In this document: positions 16,901-26,387 of the stretch, piece by piece | Numbering within the stretch: the first letter of the stretch is position 1 | Layout: each line of letters begins with the position of its first letter | DNA from: Rhodonellum sp041748555 | GTDB lineage: Bacteria; Bacteroidota; Bacteroidia; Cytophagales; Cyclobacteriaceae | NCBI GenBank assembly: GCA_041748555.1 | Contig: JBGTDA010000056.1 | Span: 1-64,000, forward strand | Reading direction: 5' to 3' | DNA: 64,000 bases | Notes under the pieces: generated by a model | What the model was told of the DNA's origin: nothing | The model's input: only the letters and a program-made list of their open reading frames with translations | Database searches by the model: none | Program-made: the position numbers and the translations under genes

Positions 16901-17710
16901 TTATTGGCTGAGGATCAAAGTCCTGCCATCCGAAAGGTTTATTTTCGCTTCAGATTTGCAATCCTCCTCTTGGGTAAATTCTACAGTATGGGAAACCGAA
17001 AGTCTTTCTGTTCGGAAAATCTCCCATTTTTCTGCTCCGGTTGCAGGCATCACAAATCCAAGATCAATGCAGGATTTTTTATACGTTTTTGGACGAAGCT
17101 GATCCATGGTGATCTTTCTACCTGTAATATTCCGGCCTGTCAGACTTCCCGTAGATGAAAATTCCAAAAGGCTTCCTCCTGCTCCATATTTTAGCTGATG
17201 CTCAGAATTTCCCGATAATTTCGTCGAAGAATCAAATTGGTCGATTACCAGAATTTCTTCGAAAGTTTCTGTCCAGAAATGAGGGTTGGAAAGGCTCTTT
17301 ATTTGCTTAAACCTCCTTGTACCCTGTAACCCAAAGTTTTTGAATTTGTAATTATCGTAAACCATTACCACATTGGTCTCAAGGGCATTAGTAAAGAAAT
17401 ACTGTAAGGTGATTTCCCCTGATCTGTTCAGCTTCTGACTGGTACAATCCGGTACGGCAGAAAAAGTAAGGGTGACTTTTCTTTCCGTTTCATCCACTTT
17501 TACAGCAGGACAACCTGGCAAGGTATCATTGGTTGATCTATATCGGTCAAGCGTCAAAAAAGCGTAATAAAGTGACTCCTCCAACGCCAATCCCACAGCG
17601 AAAATTTCATTGCCTTCCACCTGAAGATCCGTGGTGATATTTTTATCAATATCATTATTGCACGCAAAAACGACAGTGAGTATTAAGAGCAGAAAGGCTG
17701 AATATTTCAT
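16901..17710 (-). CDS. Lipoprotein of unknown function
   Basis: A 269-residue protein. The ATG at 17710 gives a standard lipoprotein signal, MKYSAFLLLILTVVFAC, with lipidation at Cys17. An in-frame start at 17731 would lie inside the promoter box. The mature part is rich in beta-strand-like segments and contains conserved-looking Cys residues (PGCPAVKVD, VPDCTSQK, KSCIDLGF, EEDCKSE), perhaps forming two disulfides. I recognise no family. Proteins like this in Cytophagales are exported and anchored in the envelope. It stands alone, with a terminator shared with ahcY. Confidence 0.75.
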   Translation of the reverse strand: MKYSAFLLLILTVVFACNNDIDKNITTDLQVEGNEIFAVGLALEESLYYAFLTLDRYRSTNDTLPGCPAVKVDETERKVTLTFSAVPDCTSQKLNRSGEITLQYFFTNALETNVVMVYDNYKFKNFGLQGTRRFKQIKSLSNPHFWTETFEEILVIDQFDSSTKLSGNSEHQLKYGAGGSLLEFSSTGSLTGRNITGRKITMDQLRPKTYKKSCIDLGFVMPATGAEKWEIFRTERLSVSHTVEFTQEEDCKSEAKINLSDGRTLILSQ

Positions 17711-17728
17711 AATGAATGATTGATCAAA

Positions 17729-17736
17729 CAAAGGTA
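17729..17736 (-). promoter_or_regulatory. -7 element of the lipoprotein gene
   Basis: On the minus strand this reads TACCTTTG, a perfect TAnnTTTG box, 18 bases before the ATG at 17710. No good -33 element was found at the right distance. The box supports the shorter start of the lipoprotein gene. Confidence 0.45.
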
Positions 17737-17790
17737 ATGGCTTTAAAACATTAAAAAAATGATATCAAATACCTCATCACCTGTTTTTTT

Positions 17791-17798
17791 TACATTTG
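17791..17798 (+). promoter_or_regulatory. -7 element of the dienoyl-CoA reductase gene
   Basis: TACATTTG matches TAnnTTTG and lies 36 bases before the ATG at 17835. The -33 region is A/T-rich without a clear TTTG. Confidence 0.45.
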
Positions 17799-17834
17799 AG
17801 AAAGATTACATTACTTTACTAATCAAGAAAATAA

Positions 17835-18707
17835 ATGAGTTATTCTGAGGGAATGTTAAAGGAAGGTGCATTAAAGGGCAAAACAATTCTTGTGACCGGA
17901 GGTGGCACTGGGTTGGGTAAATCGATGGGTTCCTATTTTTTGAAGCTCGGTGCCAAGTTGGTGATTACCAGCAGAAAGCTGGATATTTTACAGGCCACAG
18001 CAAAGGAAATGGAAGCGGAATTTGGCGGAGAGGTGCTGGCATTGGCCTGTGATGTTCGTGAAATTGATCAGGTGGAAAAGATGTTTGCCTATGCTGTAGC
18101 TCATTTCGGTCAAGTGGATGCCGTCTTGAACAATGCCGCCGGGAATTTTATCAGTCCCACCGAAAGACTTTCGACCAATGCTTTTAATACTGTTTTGGAT
18201 ATCGTACTTAAGGGGACATCTCAGGTAACCCTTACGGCAGGGAAACACTGGATCAAGGAAAAACAACCCGGTACATTTTTGAATATCGTCACCACTTATG
18301 CCTGGACAGGATCAGGATATGTGGTGCCAAGTGCAGCTGCAAAAGCAGGAGTTTTGGCATTGACAAGATCGCTCGCGGTGGAGTGGGCAAAATACAAAAT
18401 CAGATCCAACGCCATAGCTCCGGGTCCTTTTCCCACTGAGGGCGCATGGAGCAGACTGCTGCCGGGAGATTTGGTAAAGAAATTTGATCCTGCAAAGAAA
18501 GTGCCTGTTGGAAGGGTAGGAGAGCATCAGGAACTGGCAAATCTTGCAGCATATCTGGTTTCGGATTTTTCGGCCTATGTCAATGGAGAAGTAGTAACCA
18601 TTGACGGTGGCGAGTGGCTGCATGGAGCCGGAGAATTCAACAATCTGGAGGCAGTCCCTCAGGAAATGTGGGACATGATGGAGGCTTCCAGAGGAAAAAA
18701 GCAATGA
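17835..18707 (+). CDS. 2,4-dienoyl-CoA reductase, SDR type (DECR1-like)
   Basis: A 290-residue short-chain dehydrogenase. The cofactor loop is TGGGTGLG (about 21-28), followed by VITSRK, where the Ser-Arg pair suggests NADPH. Instead of the usual Tyr-x3-Lys it has TTYAWTGSGYVVPSAAAKAG, in which Tyr and Lys are 15 residues apart, the arrangement known from mitochondrial 2,4-dienoyl-CoA reductase. IRSNAIAPGPFPTEGAWSRL and VTIDGGEWL also match that enzyme. It would reduce 2,4-dienoyl-CoA during oxidation of unsaturated fatty acids. It is a single-gene unit. Confidence 0.88.
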   Translation: MSYSEGMLKEGALKGKTILVTGGGTGLGKSMGSYFLKLGAKLVITSRKLDILQATAKEMEAEFGGEVLALACDVREIDQVEKMFAYAVAHFGQVDAVLNNAAGNFISPTERLSTNAFNTVLDIVLKGTSQVTLTAGKHWIKEKQPGTFLNIVTTYAWTGSGYVVPSAAAKAGVLALTRSLAVEWAKYKIRSNAIAPGPFPTEGAWSRLLPGDLVKKFDPAKKVPVGRVGEHQELANLAAYLVSDFSAYVNGEVVTIDGGEWLHGAGEFNNLEAVPQEMWDMMEASRGKKQ

Positions 18708-18728
18708 GCCCCAAATTATTTTGGGGCT
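18707..18728 (+). terminator. Hairpin at the end of the dienoyl-CoA reductase gene
   Basis: AGCCCCAAA (18707-18715) pairs perfectly with TTTGGGGCT (18720-18728) around a four-base loop, starting at the last base of the stop codon. There is no T-run after it, so it may be a weak terminator or an mRNA-stabilising hairpin. Confidence 0.5.
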
Positions 18729-18865
18729 ATCTGAAGGCTAAATGGAAAATTAGAAAGTTATAATATTGCTGAAGAATTCATCTATCAAAATTTTCAGGAT
18801 TTTGTTCTTGAAGTCTTTTCTGTTTTAGGGCATTTCAGAAAATGAACTTCAATGCAGTTTATGTA

Positions 18866-20059
18866 TCAATACAAAAAACCAAACATCCATAAGGGAATAT
18901 TTTTGTTTGTTCCATACTCTATATCATCCGCAGCTATAAAACTGTTCTTGACGCCTTGTATTTGTTCACTGGTTTTATTTTTTCCTCCAATCTCAAAGCT
19001 GTAGAGCCGGTCAATTCTGAAATCACCCTGATCTATGAATTCAACGGAATGTTGATGACCTACTTGGTTGACAAAGAAAGTTTCCCTTAGATTCCCCAAA
19101 TCTGCATTGGAAGGGGAGAACGCATATTGGAAATTGGTGTTTTCCAAATATATCTTGTCCGGCTTTTGCAGTTGGGTAATCCCCTTGATATCCTTGTACA
19201 GATTTTTGGTAATATGGGCTTCCTGAAGAAAAAAAAGATAAGAAATAAATGTGTTTCTATTGATTCCTATTCTCTCACTCAGCTTGCTTACATTCGGGAT
19301 AAAGGGAACTGATTCAGAGATAATCTGCAACAGTTGTTTGAGTTTGGCTACATAGGACACATCTACCTTTCTAAGAAGGGGGAGTTCTATCTCCAAAGTC
19401 ATATTGACAACCTCCTCAAGTCTTTGGTGATAGAGTTCCGGAACTTCCTGAAAGAAAGGGAAATAGCCTGATCTCAGGTACTCCTTGAAATATTCCAAGG
19501 GTTTGATTTTTGAAATGACCTCCTTGGCTAATTCCAAATGATTTTCTATTAAGAAATTCAAATCAACTTTTGGGAATTCATTATCCGTTTTTAGCATTAA
19601 GAATTCTCTGTAGGAAAGACCTTGCATATGGTAAATAACCGCTCTTCTGCTTAAATCTGCCCGTGCATTTAATATTTCCAACATGGATGAGCCTGTAAAG
19701 ACCACCTTTAACTCCGGGAAATCATCATAAATATTTTTCAATTCAATGGACCAGTCCGGGTATTTGTGAACCTCATCCAAAAAAAGATGCGTTCCTCCCC
19801 TTTTTACAAAATCATCTACCATATGGGTCAGCCTGTTCTGGGCAAACCATATATTATCCAAACTCACATATAGTACCGTATGGTTTGATGGAAGATTTTT
19901 TTTGATATACTGAAGAATCAAGGTTGTTTTTCCAACTCCTCTTGCTCCTTTGATACCTATCAATCGCGCTTCCCATCGGATTTCATCTATCTTGCTCCTG
20001 ATAAAATCCAGAGAAGTGCTTTCTATTTTCTTTATTGACTTTTCCAGTAAAATGTCCAT
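18866..20059 (-). CDS. AAA_14 / DUF4143 family ATPase
   Basis: A 397-residue P-loop ATPase. ATG 20059 (MDILLEKSIKKIE) is chosen, and an in-frame ATG at 20080 would add seven residues. Walker A is GARGVGKTTL (38-47). Walker B THLFLDEVHKYPDW with the arginine-finger-like VFTGSSMLEI is typical of AAA_14. After YREFLMLK, a linker and winged-helix-like part (KLSERIGINRNTFISYLFFL) lead to the DUF4143 end with FEIGGKNKT, a nuclease-fold remnant. The cellular role of this family is unclear, and members are often scattered by horizontal transfer. It stands alone, flanked by non-coding DNA on both sides. Confidence 0.85.
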   Translation of the reverse strand: MDILLEKSIKKIESTSLDFIRSKIDEIRWEARLIGIKGARGVGKTTLILQYIKKNLPSNHTVLYVSLDNIWFAQNRLTHMVDDFVKRGGTHLFLDEVHKYPDWSIELKNIYDDFPELKVVFTGSSMLEILNARADLSRRAVIYHMQGLSYREFLMLKTDNEFPKVDLNFLIENHLELAKEVISKIKPLEYFKEYLRSGYFPFFQEVPELYHQRLEEVVNMTLEIELPLLRKVDVSYVAKLKQLLQIISESVPFIPNVSKLSERIGINRNTFISYLFFLQEAHITKNLYKDIKGITQLQKPDKIYLENTNFQYAFSPSNADLGNLRETFFVNQVGHQHSVEFIDQGDFRIDRLYSFEIGGKNKTSEQIQGVKNSFIAADDIEYGTNKNIPLWMFGFLY

Positions 20060-20138
20060 GGTGCTTAATTTAATAATCAAAAATAATGAAAAATGCTTAT
20101 TAGAAAAATCAAAAATTTAATTATTTGTTTATTGAATT

Positions 20139-20154
20139 AAGCAATATATTGCTT
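20139..20154. promoter_or_regulatory. 16-bp perfect palindrome upstream of the AAA_14 gene
   Basis: AAGCAATATATTGCTT is its own reverse complement, centred about 87 bases before the ATG at 20059. Its inner 12 bases are identical to those of the palindrome at 6757-6774. It may be an operator for a dimeric regulator. Confidence 0.45.
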
Positions 20155-20374
20155 TATTATTGGGATATCTCGACGGAAATAAGGAGATTGGTGAGAATAG
20201 GATCAAAAGTTACATTTGATTCTTAATAAAGACTCAGAATGTTACCGGACTTCGGGCTTCCAAACAATTGAATTTTATACAAGTAATATCCATATTCAGA
20301 AAAAAGATGACTCTAATGAATCGAGGTTGTAAAATCTATCAAAAATTATATACATTTATTATACTTTACCGTAT

Positions 20375-20382
20375 TACCTTTG
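20375..20382 (+). promoter_or_regulatory. -7 element of the metal efflux operon
   Basis: TACCTTTG is an exact TAnnTTTG box, 17 bases before the ATG at 20400, which implies a very short leader. The -33 position is A/T-rich (TTTA) rather than TTTG. Confidence 0.5.
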
Positions 20383-20399
20383 TATTACAATAATTCTCA

Positions 20400-20783
20400 A
20401 TGAAGCAAATTATCAAGATAGCGCTCCTTTTTTTCTACATGTTTTTTAACGCAGGGCTGAGCTATTCTATGCATTTTTGCGGGGAGGATTACCAAAGAAT
20501 AAACCTTTATAGTGAAACCAAAACCTGTTGTCCTAATGAGGAACCCATGCCAGGCTGCTGTGATGATATAAGCAATTTCGAATTGCCTAATACCGATCAG
20601 CAATTTGTGGAAGCAGTGGATTTCCAGGCAATGAATTTTGAAATTGTTCCTCATATCAACGTATTTTCAGAATTTCCTTCAGGTTTAATTTTAGAGCAAT
20701 CCGCATTTGAATTTGCCGATTCCTCACCTCCTTTTCTCACCGATACTCCACTTTATATCATTAACCAGGTTTTTTTGATTTGA
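20400..20783 (+). CDS. Small exported Cys-rich protein, HYC_CC_PP-like, head of the efflux operon
   Basis: A 127-residue protein with a signal peptide (MKQIIKIALLFFYMFFNAGLS). The mature start SYSMHFCGEDY resembles the H-x-C motif of the HYC_CC_PP family. It is followed by ETKTCCPNEEPMPGCCDD with two Cys pairs, and the C-terminal SSPPFL supplies the Pro pair that gives the family its name. The Cys-rich and Met/His-containing mature part could hold a metal ion in the periplasm. It directly precedes CusA, TolC and adaptor genes, so a role as a metal chaperone or sensor for efflux is likely. This is inferred from context. Confidence 0.72.
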   Translation: MKQIIKIALLFFYMFFNAGLSYSMHFCGEDYQRINLYSETKTCCPNEEPMPGCCDDISNFELPNTDQQFVEAVDFQAMNFEIVPHINVFSEFPSGLILEQSAFEFADSSPPFLTDTPLYIINQVFLI

Positions 20784-20947
20784 TATTTTTTTAGGAATGA
20801 AAAGTAAAAAAGTAAAGTTTTAATTTCCTTTACACCTTTCCATTTCCAACTACACCATATCCGATTTTCATCAATTACTTTCCATTCTGACCTTATCTGG
20901 ATGTAGGCATTATTGCTTAGCTTCATGGGAAGAATAAAATAAAGATT

Positions 20948-23900
20948 ATGCTCAACACAATCATCAAATTCTTTTTGGAGAACAAACTCGTCACTGTGCT
21001 CCTGCTCATCCTGGTGGTGATGTGGGGGATAGTGGTCGCACCTTTTAATTGGAATACCGGATTTTTACCAAATGATCCGGTTCCTGTTGATGCTATTCCC
21101 GATATAGGGGAAAACCAGCAAATTGTATTTACAGAATGGATGGGGAGATCTCCGCAGGATGTTGAGGATCAGATCACTTATCCATTGACAACCTCCCTGC
21201 TGGGAATGCCCGGAATAAAATCCATCAGAAGTACCTCGATGTTTGGATTCAGTTCGGTTTATCTCATTTTTGAGGAGGATGTGGAATTTTATTGGAGCAG
21301 ATCAAGGATTCTTGAAAAGCTGAATTCACTGCCATCAGGAATGTTGCCTGAAGGCGTTCAACCAAAATTAGGTCCTGATGCAACAGGTTTGGGACAGGTT
21401 TATTTTTATACATTGGAAGGGAGAGATGAAGACGGTAATCCTGCAGGTGGATGGGATTTGCATGAACTACGGAGTATTCAGGATTTTTATGTGCGATATG
21501 GGCTTGCCGGAACACAGGGTGTTGCGGAAGTTGCCAGCATCGGAGGACATGTAAAAGAATATCAGGTGGATCTGGATCCTGCAGCTATGAAGGCCAATAA
21601 TGTTTCCATGATGGAGGTGATGGATGCCATCAGACAATCCAATCTGGATGTCGGGGCCAATACCATGGAGGTCAATAAGGTGGAGTATATCGTCCGGGGA
21701 CTGGGTTATGTGAAATCTTTGGAAGATATAGAACTCGCAGTAGTGAAAATGACGGATAACGTTCCTCTCCGGATCAGGGATGTGGCAAAAGTAAACATCG
21801 GACCGGCCAGTCGGGTGGAACGGGCAATATTGGATAAAGGCGGTGCCGAAGCTGTGGGCGGAGTGGTGGTTGCCAGATATGGGGATAATCCTCTTCAGGT
21901 TATAGATGCCATTAAAGCCAAGATTACGGAAATATCCCCGGGGCTTCCCAGCAAGACTTTGGAAGACGGAAGTGTTTCAAAAGTTACCATAGTTCCTTTT
22001 TACGATAGATCAGGCCTTATCAAGGAAACTCTCAATACTTTAAATGAAGCCATCTCACTTCAAATTCTGATTACTATCATTGTTATCATGGTGATGGTAT
22101 TCAACCTGCGGGCTTCCTTGCTGATTTCAGCACTGCTTCCCCTGGCAGTTTTGATGTGCTTCATCATGATGAAATATGTGGGGGTGGATGCCAATATCGT
22201 TGCCCTTTCAGGAATTGCCATCGCAATAGGGACAATGGTTGATTTAGGCATAATTCTGAGTGAGAATATTCTGAGACATATTGATGAATCCGATGGGTCT
22301 AAAAATAAACTGCAGGTTATATATGAAGCGACAACCGAAGTAGCTTCTGCGATCCTGACTGCTGTAATGACCACAATTGTCAGCTTTTTGCCTGTCTTTA
22401 CTTTACAGGCTGCGGAAGGTAAATTATTCGGTCCATTAGCCTATACCAAAACATTTGCCCTTATAGCCGCGCTGATATTTACCTTGATCATTATGCCTGC
22501 ATTTGCCCATTGGGCATTTTCAGGTAAAATCAATTCTATCAGAATAAAAAACTTGCTGAATGCCATCATGGTATTCGCAGGAATAATTCTGCTTTTCTAT
22601 TACCCATGGGCCGGTTTGGTTTTGATGGCATTTGGGATCAACTATCTGGTGCATGTTTATTTTCCTGAATGGACTGCAAATGGAAGGTACCAATCCTGGC
22701 TGACGGTCGCAATTTCTGTAGTTGCAATTGCCTTTTTGCTTGCATATGAATGGCGGCCTTTGGGATTAGGCCAATCTGCTGTTGTCAATTTTATTTTCAT
22801 TGGCTTGGTTATCGGCCTGGTACTTGGATTGTTCAGTCTGTTTATACGTTTTTATGGATCTATGCTAAGGTGGTGCCTGGAAAATGCACGTCTATTCTTA
22901 ATCCTCCCGGTTTTTGTTATTTTCCTTGGATTGAATATCTGGTTGGGTTTTGGTAAAATATTTGGATTTGTTGCCACAGGGTTTGATCAGATCGGTGTAA
23001 ATGTCAGAACCACCACCGTTTGGTCATCATTGGCACATACTTTTCCCGGTATGGGAAAGGAGTTTATGCCGGCACTGAATGAAGGGTCTTTTTTATTGAT
23101 GCCGACTTCGATGCCTCATTCAGGTGTAGAGGCAAATATGCAGACCCTAAAACAACTTGACATGCTCGTTCAGGCGATTCCGGAAGTTGAAATGGTAGTG
23201 GGAAAAGCAGGTCGGGCAGAAAGCCCACTCGATCCCGCTCCCATGTCCATGTATGAGAATATTATCAACTATAAAACGGAATTTATTCAAAATGAAAATG
23301 CTGAAAAGCTGCGGTTTGAGGTAAACAGGGACGGAAATTACCTGCTTCAAATCGACGGCAAAGAATGGCTATTTGATAAATCAGCAGGGGCTATTTATGA
23401 TCAGAATCAAAACACCTTACCGGTAACCCGGCAAAGAGAAGTGCTTAGTAATGTTGAGAAATACTTAGTCCCGGATGAGAGAGGTCAATACTATCGTCAA
23501 TGGCGGGATCAGATCCAATCGCCTGATGATATTTGGGATGAGATTCAAATACGCACTTCCAATCTCCCGGGAGTGACTTCCGCTCCGAAGCTTCAGCCTA
23601 TTGAAACCCGGCTGATCATGCTTCAAACCGGAATGCGTGCACCCATGGGAATGAAAGTTTATGGGCCCGATCTAGAAACCATAGAAGCATTTAGTTTAAA
23701 AATTGAGGATATACTTCAGGAAGTTCCTTCTGTCAAATCAGAAGCAGTATTTGCTGACAGATCTTTGGGGAAGCCTTATCTGGAAATCGATCTTGACCGT
23801 GAGGCTTTGGGCAGGTACGGCCTGAATATTGCCGATGTGCAGGAATTCATTGAACTGGCAGTCGGTGGTATGGAGCTTTCTACCACCGTGGAGGGAAGAG

Positions 23901-24817
23901 AGCGATATGCGATAAGAGCTCGATACGCGCGGGAATATAGGGATGACCCAAAGGCTTTGGAAGAAATTCTGGTCAGTACTCCTTCAGGTCAACAAATACC
24001 TCTGGGACTGATTTCAGAAGTTACCTATCGGCCCGGACCAATGATGATCAGAGGGGAAAACACATTTCTTGTGGGATATGTACTTTTTGACAAAAGAGAC
24101 GGTTTTGCAGAGGTTACGGTTGTAGAGGATGCAGCCCGTCTTATTCAATCCAGTATCGATGAGGGAAAGCTTGATGTTCCTTCCGGAGTGAGTTATGTGT
24201 TTTCAGGAAATTACGAAAATCAGGTAAGGGCAGAAAACCGGCTGGCGATTGTGGTTCCTCTTTGTCTGATTATCATTTTCCTGATTTTGTACTTTCAGTT
24301 TCGATCCACAGCAATGGCCCTTATGATATTTTCCGCAATTGCCATGGCTTTTTCTGGTGGGTTCCTGATGCTTTGGTTATATGGGCAGCCGTGGTTTTTT
24401 GATGTGGATTTTCTTGGAACAAACATGCGGGAGCTTTTCCAGATGAAAACCTTCAACCTCAGCGTAGCCGTTTGGGTGGGATTTATCGCACTATTTGGTA
24501 TTGCAACGGATGACGGAGTGGTCATGGGCACTTACCTTAAACAGAGTTTTGATCGGATCCAACCGGAATCTAAAGCTGAAATAAGAAAGGCTGTACTCGA
24601 AGCAGGTCTTAAAAGAGTGCGGCCCTGTCTGATGACAACTGCCACGACATTGTTAGCCTTGCTTCCAATTCTGACAAGTTCAGGAAGAGGCTCTGACATC
24701 ATGATACCAATGGCAATTCCTGCATTTGGAGGCATGTCTGTGGCGTTGATTTCCTTATTTATCGTGCCCGTTTTATATGGAAAATATAAGGAAGTAAAAC
24801 TCAGGGTGAATAGATAA
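20948..24817 (+). CDS. Heavy-metal efflux RND permease, CusA/CzcA type
   Basis: A 1289-residue inner-membrane RND pump, longer than the about 1050 residues of CusA. Signatures include DPVPVDAIPDIGENQ, TEWMGRSPQDVEDQITYPLT and the proton-relay helix SGIAIAIGTMVDLGIILSEN. The usual region between the two halves carries an extra block with several membrane helices (about 530-680, KNLLNAIMVFAG to VFLGLNIWL-like segments). Met residues in LMPTSMPHSG and MLQTGMRAPMGMKV match positions where CusA binds Cu(I)/Ag(I), so monovalent copper or silver is the likely cargo. It works with the TolC-like and adaptor proteins encoded next. Confidence 0.93.
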   Translation: MLNTIIKFFLENKLVTVLLLILVVMWGIVVAPFNWNTGFLPNDPVPVDAIPDIGENQQIVFTEWMGRSPQDVEDQITYPLTTSLLGMPGIKSIRSTSMFGFSSVYLIFEEDVEFYWSRSRILEKLNSLPSGMLPEGVQPKLGPDATGLGQVYFYTLEGRDEDGNPAGGWDLHELRSIQDFYVRYGLAGTQGVAEVASIGGHVKEYQVDLDPAAMKANNVSMMEVMDAIRQSNLDVGANTMEVNKVEYIVRGLGYVKSLEDIELAVVKMTDNVPLRIRDVAKVNIGPASRVERAILDKGGAEAVGGVVVARYGDNPLQVIDAIKAKITEISPGLPSKTLEDGSVSKVTIVPFYDRSGLIKETLNTLNEAISLQILITIIVIMVMVFNLRASLLISALLPLAVLMCFIMMKYVGVDANIVALSGIAIAIGTMVDLGIILSENILRHIDESDGSKNKLQVIYEATTEVASAILTAVMTTIVSFLPVFTLQAAEGKLFGPLAYTKTFALIAALIFTLIIMPAFAHWAFSGKINSIRIKNLLNAIMVFAGIILLFYYPWAGLVLMAFGINYLVHVYFPEWTANGRYQSWLTVAISVVAIAFLLAYEWRPLGLGQSAVVNFIFIGLVIGLVLGLFSLFIRFYGSMLRWCLENARLFLILPVFVIFLGLNIWLGFGKIFGFVATGFDQIGVNVRTTTVWSSLAHTFPGMGKEFMPALNEGSFLLMPTSMPHSGVEANMQTLKQLDMLVQAIPEVEMVVGKAGRAESPLDPAPMSMYENIINYKTEFIQNENAEKLRFEVNRDGNYLLQIDGKEWLFDKSAGAIYDQNQNTLPVTRQREVLSNVEKYLVPDERGQYYRQWRDQIQSPDDIWDEIQIRTSNLPGVTSAPKLQPIETRLIMLQTGMRAPMGMKVYGPDLETIEAFSLKIEDILQEVPSVKSEAVFADRSLGKPYLEIDLDREALGRYGLNIADVQEFIELAVGGMELSTTVEGRERYAIRARYAREYRDDPKALEEILVSTPSGQQIPLGLISEVTYRPGPMMIRGENTFLVGYVLFDKRDGFAEVTVVEDAARLIQSSIDEGKLDVPSGVSYVFSGNYENQVRAENRLAIVVPLCLIIIFLILYFQFRSTAMALMIFSAIAMAFSGGFLMLWLYGQPWFFDVDFLGTNMRELFQMKTFNLSVAVWVGFIALFGIATDDGVVMGTYLKQSFDRIQPESKAEIRKAVLEAGLKRVRPCLMTTATTLLALLPILTSSGRGSDIMIPMAIPAFGGMSVALISLFIVPVLYGKYKEVKLRVNR

Positions 24818-24904
24818 GTGGGAACAGACCTTTAAACTACTCTAGAAGACAATAAATCAAAAGTTGGAAGTGATCTTCTAAAAAGAATTAAAAGAAATGG
24901 ATCG

Positions 24905-26374
24905 ATGAAAAAGTATAAAAATTATTCCAAAACCAATCTTCAAGGGGTTGCTGCTTTATTGTTTCTTATTATAGTCAATTCAAATCCTCTACAAGCTCAG
25001 GAGAAAATTGATGGATATTTGGAGACAGCAGCTGAAAACAATCCTTTATTGAAATCTGCATTCAATCAATATCAGGTAGCATTGCAAAAAGTGGATCAGG
25101 TGGGAAGTTTGTCAGCACCTGAACTTACAATCGGCTTGTTTTTAAAACCCATGGAAACTTTGATGGGAAATCAGCGCACCGAAATATCTCTGATGCAGAT
25201 GTTTCCCTGGTTCGGAATGCTTAAAACCCAAAAGGATGAGGCTGCATTTATGGCTGAAGCAAGATATGAGGAATTTAGAGATGTTAGGAACCAGCTTTTG
25301 TTTGAAGTGAAAAGTACTTATTATCAATTGCATCAAATTCAGAATGAAATCGAAATTACTGAGGACAATCTTGAAATCCTGAGACTAATGGAAAGGTTGG
25401 CCATTATCAGATATCAAGGTGGAAGCACAGGCGAAGCGGCAGCTTCTGTCTCAACAGCCATAAAAAAAGCAGATCCCCAAGTCAGCACACCATCATCAAC
25501 ATCGATGAATATGGGAGGGTCTACCGGATCATCAGCTGGGAGGCAAAGCCAAGTATCCGGCGGTATGTCAGGAGGAATGGGTGGCTCCGGAAGTGGCGGG
25601 AAATTAACTGATGTTTTAAGGCTTCAGGTTCAAATAAAAGCACTTGAAAGCCAGTTGCAACAATTTGAAGCAAATAAAATTCCATTGATAACCCGTTTTA
25701 ACCTGCTGCTCAACAGGGATAGAGAAGCCGATATTGAGCTTGAAAATAACTTGATACCCAAAAAAATTTCCCCGGATGCAGAATGGCAGCTGGATAGTAT
25801 TCTGGTTCAAAATCCTATGCTTAAAATGCTTGATGCCGAAAGTGCTGCATTTCGTGTACAGGGAGAGATGGCAAAGTTGGAGGGAAGGCCCATGATCGGA
25901 GCAGGCATTAATTATATGGTTTTTTCTCCAAGGCCTGAATCAGGAATGATCGGTATGGAGGGAATGGAATATATGCCTGGCGGAATGGGCAAGAACATGT
26001 TTATGCCGATGGTGACCATGACGCTTCCTATTTATAGAAAGAAATTCAAAGCCATGCAAAAGGAAGCTGATTTATCAAGAGAGGCGGCTGATTTCAGGAA
26101 AGAAAATATCGAGAATTCACTCATCACCCAGCACGATGAGTTGATAAGAGATATCAGGAATACAGAAAGGGTGATCGACCTGCTGAACGAACAGATTGTT
26201 TTAATGCAACAGACACTTGATCTGATGGTCACCTCCTATGCAACAGAGGGAACTTCATTTGAAGAAGTGCTTACGGTTCAGAGGGAGCTTTTGGATTATC
26301 GGTTAAATCTTCTGGACACGATAATTGAACAATATATTGGATATGCAGGAATTGAAAAGTTGATTGGTTATTGA
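24905..26374 (+). CDS. TolC/CusC-family outer membrane efflux protein with Met/Gly-rich insert
   Basis: A 489-residue protein with a signal peptide ending near NPLQAQ (about 32). The alpha-helical hairpins of TolC-type channels are visible: NNPLLKSAFNQYQVALQKV, then VLRLQVQIKALESQLQQ and the C-terminal FEEVLTVQRELLDYRLNLLD. Two unusual parts stand out: a Gly/Ser/Met insert at about 175-233 (MNMGGSTGSSAGRQSQVSGG and onward) and a Met-rich loop at about 345-372 (MIGMEGMEYMPGGMGKNMFM). Such Met clusters are known to bind Cu(I)/Ag(I). It completes the tripartite pump. The adaptor frame overlaps its last bases, but the likely adaptor start is 13 bases downstream. Confidence 0.88.
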   Translation: MKKYKNYSKTNLQGVAALLFLIIVNSNPLQAQEKIDGYLETAAENNPLLKSAFNQYQVALQKVDQVGSLSAPELTIGLFLKPMETLMGNQRTEISLMQMFPWFGMLKTQKDEAAFMAEARYEEFRDVRNQLLFEVKSTYYQLHQIQNEIEITEDNLEILRLMERLAIIRYQGGSTGEAAASVSTAIKKADPQVSTPSSTSMNMGGSTGSSAGRQSQVSGGMSGGMGGSGSGGKLTDVLRLQVQIKALESQLQQFEANKIPLITRFNLLLNRDREADIELENNLIPKKISPDAEWQLDSILVQNPMLKMLDAESAAFRVQGEMAKLEGRPMIGAGINYMVFSPRPESGMIGMEGMEYMPGGMGKNMFMPMVTMTLPIYRKKFKAMQKEADLSREAADFRKENIENSLITQHDELIRDIRNTERVIDLLNEQIVLMQQTLDLMVTSYATEGTSFEEVLTVQRELLDYRLNLLDTIIEQYIGYAGIEKLIGY

Positions 26375-26387
26375 AAGAATTGAAAAC

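Larger units (their letters stand above)
20060..20399. other. Intergenic region (340 bases) between AAA_14 and the efflux operon
   Basis: This is a strongly A/T-rich divergent region without a credible gene. It holds the perfect palindrome at 20139-20154 on the AAA_14 side and a -7 box at 20375-20382 just before the efflux operon. Nothing else stands out. Confidence 0.6.

Noticed and set aside
26328..26341. Third CAATATATTG palindrome
   Set aside because: It lies inside the tolC-like coding sequence and lacks the outer G/C pair; likely chance.
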